7,559 nt of DNA from JAFAGX01 sp035624085 (GTDB taxonomy: Bacteria > Acidobacteriota > Terriglobia > Terriglobales > Acidobacteriaceae): assembly GCA_035624085.1 (NCBI GenBank), contig DASPSE010000435.1:1-7559 (forward strand). The letters run 5' to 3'. Every line of letters starts with the position of its first letter. The first letter of the stretch is position 1. Below the pieces are notes generated by a model that saw nothing but the letters and a program-made list of their open reading frames with translations, searched no databases and had not been told where the DNA came from. A program made the position numbers and the translations under genes. Shown here in pieces: positions 6,499 through 7,559 of the stretch.

Positions 6499-6768
6499 AT
6501 GTGCAGAAATATCAGAACTCTTTTTAATTTCGAGCCGCCGGTGACGGAAGAAGAGATTCGCGACGCGTCGCTGCAGTTTGTGCGAAAAATCAGTGGATTC
6601 AACAAACCGTCGAAGGCGAACGAGAGCGCGTTCCTGAGTGCGGTCGATGAGATTGCCGGCATCTCAAAGCGGCTGCTCGGCTCTCTGGAAACTGCCGCAC
6701 CACCGAAGAATCGCCAAGAAGAAGCTGCAAAGGCGAGGGCTCGCGCGGCAGAGCGATTCGGGACTTGA
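6499..6768 (+). CDS. DUF2277 family protein
   Basis: The 89-residue protein matches the DUF2277 family along its whole length: the near-invariant start MCRNIRTLFNFEPPVTEEE, then FVRKISGFNKPSKANE (27-42), AVDEIAG, and the C-terminal PPKNRQEEAAKARARAAERF. Family function is unknown. The protein is small, cytoplasmic and predicted helical. The conserved Cys2 directly after the initiator Met, with neighbouring Arg and Asn, could be functional. AGAGG (6488-6492) lies 6 nt before ATG 6499, and 20 bp separate it from the MoaD-like gene, so it is probably the last gene of the operon. No convincing terminator is seen in the 68 bp before the tRNA remnant. Confidence 0.95.
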   Translation: MCRNIRTLFNFEPPVTEEEIRDASLQFVRKISGFNKPSKANESAFLSAVDEIAGISKRLLGSLETAAPPKNRQEEAAKARARAAERFGT

Positions 6769-6794
6769 ATCGGAGTTGTTCGAGCGCTGATCGC

Positions 6795-6823
6795 TTCCGT
6801 TGCCAAAAGTTCCCTGCTAAACT
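6795..6823 (+). promoter_or_regulatory. Promoter-like sequence before the degenerate tRNA-Val
   Basis: An extended -10 (TGC then TAAACT, 6818-6823) has a -35 candidate TTCCGT (6795-6800) at 17-bp spacing. Transcription would begin a few bases before 6837. Its survival suggests that the degenerate gene was once the native, expressed tRNA locus. Confidence 0.45.
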
Positions 6824-6836
6824 CGTAAGTTGTTGA

Positions 6837-6914
6837 AGGCCCGTAGCTCAGTTGGTCCAGAGCGCTTCCTTGACACGGTAAAAACCTAGAGTCCGAGATT
6901 ATCCCGCCCTACGA
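6837..6914 (+). pseudogene. Degenerate tRNA-Val(GAC)
   Basis: The first 42 bases are a good tRNA 5' half: AGGCCCG, TA, D-arm GCTC...GAGC, then CTTCC and loop TTGACAC with anticodon GAC at 6872-6874. From just after the loop the sequence departs from the intact copy at 7084-7160, with only about half the bases matching in the 3' half. The anticodon stem pairs CTTCC with GGTAA (two mismatches), the T-loop is TCCGAGA instead of TTCGAGT, the T stem has two mismatches and the acceptor stem pairs AGGCCCG with CCGCCCT (two mismatches). The 3' end reads ACGA instead of ACCA. It is very unlikely to be a working tRNA. The abrupt change at the anticodon loop suggests recombination there. Confidence 0.8.
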
Positions 6915-6953
6915 TTGTTTCCATTCGGTTAGAGAAGACACCGGAACTTTTCT

Positions 6954-6975
6954 AGCCCGTGATCAGCCCGTGATC
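6954..6975. repeat. 11-bp tandem duplication
   Basis: AGCCCGTGATC occurs twice with no spacer (6954-6964 and 6965-6975), in the spacer between the two tRNA-Val copies. No coding frame is recognisable in 6915-7083. Confidence 0.8.
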
Positions 6976-7083
6976 TCGGTAGGAGAACAAAAAGCGAATA
7001 CGAATAGACTGCCCCAACAATGGCAACAAGTACGGGGATTTTCGGCGGACCGGGGCGTCGAAGACTGGCGGGATTGTTTTGAA

Positions 7084-7160
7084 TGGTAGGCCCGAATGGA
7101 CTCGAACCATCGACCTCCTCCGTGTCAGGGAGGCGCTCTAACCAACTGAGCTACGGGCCT
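7084..7160 (-). tRNA. tRNA-Val (anticodon GAC)
   Basis: On the minus strand all arms pair. The acceptor AGGCCCG/CGGGCCT is perfect. The D-arm is GCTC/GAGC. The anticodon stem CCTCC/GGAGG encloses loop CTGACAC with anticodon GAC at 7126-7124 (reads GUC/GUU valine codons). The T stem GATGG/CCATT encloses TTCGAGT, the discriminator base is A, and CCA is encoded (7086-7084). The length is 77 nt. An A at position 1 is less usual than G but is paired. A promoter lies upstream. An open frame on the + strand across this tRNA is a well-known spurious translation of antisense tRNA. Confidence 0.97.
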
Positions 7161-7183
7161 ACAAGTGGACGGCTGCGGCTTCA

Positions 7184-7213
7184 ATTCTACCGGGCGGCGG
7201 GTGATTACGGCAA
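7184..7213 (-). promoter_or_regulatory. Promoter of tRNA-Val(GAC)
   Basis: On the minus strand, -35 TTGCCG (7213-7208) and -10 TAGAAT (7189-7184) are 18 bp apart, and the -10 ends 23 nt before the mature tRNA 5' end at 7160. The spacer is GC-rich. This is independent of the recombinase remnant upstream. Confidence 0.6.
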
Positions 7214-7288
7214 CGGTGTGGTTCAAGTAAATTGGAATGCCGCAACAGAACTAAGGAACTTCTTGGGAGATCTGCGGATTCCGCGCCC

Positions 7289-7559
7289 TCAGTTCACCAG
7301 TCCCGGCTTCATAATGGCTTCCATCACCTGATTCTGGGCTGTCAACTTGTCCTTGCTGATCGCATGTGTGTAAAGGCCCAGAGTTGTGCCGACATCGGCA
7401 TGCCGGAGCATTGATTGAACCATCTTTACGTCCGTCTTGGTCTATGTGACCAAGTAGGATGCCAATGAATGGCGGAGATTATGGAACCCAAAACGACGGT
7501 GATCTTCTGCCCCGAGGATTCCCAGCCTCACCGCTGCCGGACGAAGATAATGCTGGGCC
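7289..7559 (-). pseudogene. Tyrosine recombinase (phage-type integrase) C-terminus with in-frame stop, partial
   Basis: Reading leftward from the window edge to TGA at 7291-7289, 89 codons give the catalytic end of a tyrosine site-specific recombinase. Counting from the edge, the HxxR box is H26-NL-R29 in FGFHNLRHSLASYLV, the second His is H53 in SMLRHADVGTTLG, and the catalytic Tyr is Y63 in LYTHA. The tail KDKLTAQNQVMEAI is typical of integrases in soil bacteria. Codon 39 is TAG (7444-7442), between SYLVT and TKTDVK, where related proteins have no gap, so the catalytic Tyr would be lost in a truncated product. The frame is otherwise intact on both sides, which points to a recent single-base nonsense change. 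The N-terminal part lies outside the window. The gene ends 128 bp before the 5' end of tRNA-Val. Confidence 0.88.

Noticed and set aside
6875..7083. Group I intron in the anticodon loop of the + strand tRNA-Val
   Set aside because: The divergence after the loop suggested one, but no second tRNA half (T-arm plus CGGGCCT acceptor) occurs on the + strand before 7084, and the 3' half is still weakly alignable to a tRNA without a gap.
7083..7331. 82-codon open frame on the + strand starting MVGPNGLEPSTSSVSG
   Set aside because: It is the antisense translation of the tRNA-Val gene at 7084-7160, a widespread false protein in databases.

Overview
The window looks like chromosomal DNA of a free-living, moderately GC-rich bacterium, most likely an Acidobacteriota member of the Terriglobia/Koribacter type. 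That placement is inferred from the gene families (HxlR, BNR propeller, PhnB-type VOC, DUF2277), the style of the integrase C-terminus and the GGGTGGGC-type dispersed hairpin repeats. No rRNA or marker gene confirms it.

Layout. Bases 1-372 are the 3' end of katG (catalase-peroxidase), closed by a strong intrinsic terminator at 399-443. Bases 444-1210 hold no convincing intact gene: there are short hairpins, a cluster of degenerate repeats (905-1115) and a possible decayed GGDEF fragment (642-890). From 1268 to 6768 nine genes lie head to tail on the + strand with gaps of only 16-67 bp, most with their own Shine-Dalgarno. In order they are an HxlR-family regulator, a 153-aa helical protein, a 243-aa secreted protein, a DUF1905/YdeI-OmpD-associated protein, a 395-aa Asp-box (BNR) beta-propeller, a PhnB-like VOC protein, a CPBP intramembrane protease, a MoaD/ThiS-like ubiquitin-fold protein ending in Gly-Gly, and a DUF2277 protein. 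A perfect 6-5-6 palindrome sits over the likely promoter of the HxlR gene, so the run may be one autoregulated operon.

The right end (6795-7559) is a scar of mobile DNA. A tRNA-Val(GAC) gene on the + strand matches a normal one up to the anticodon loop and is degraded after it. An intact, CCA-encoding tRNA-Val(GAC) lies about 170 bp further on in the opposite orientation with its own promoter. Beyond it is the C-terminal part of a tyrosine recombinase interrupted by an in-frame TAG. This fits old integration into the first tRNA gene, with the second copy supplying the function.

How the genes may work together: HxlR proteins often sense thiol-reactive or oxidative stress, and this one has the conserved N-terminal cysteine. 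The other members are mostly of unknown role. The most intriguing combination is the diglycine ubiquitin-like protein with the BNR propeller and DUF2277, with no sulfurtransferase, E1-like activator or molybdopterin gene in view.
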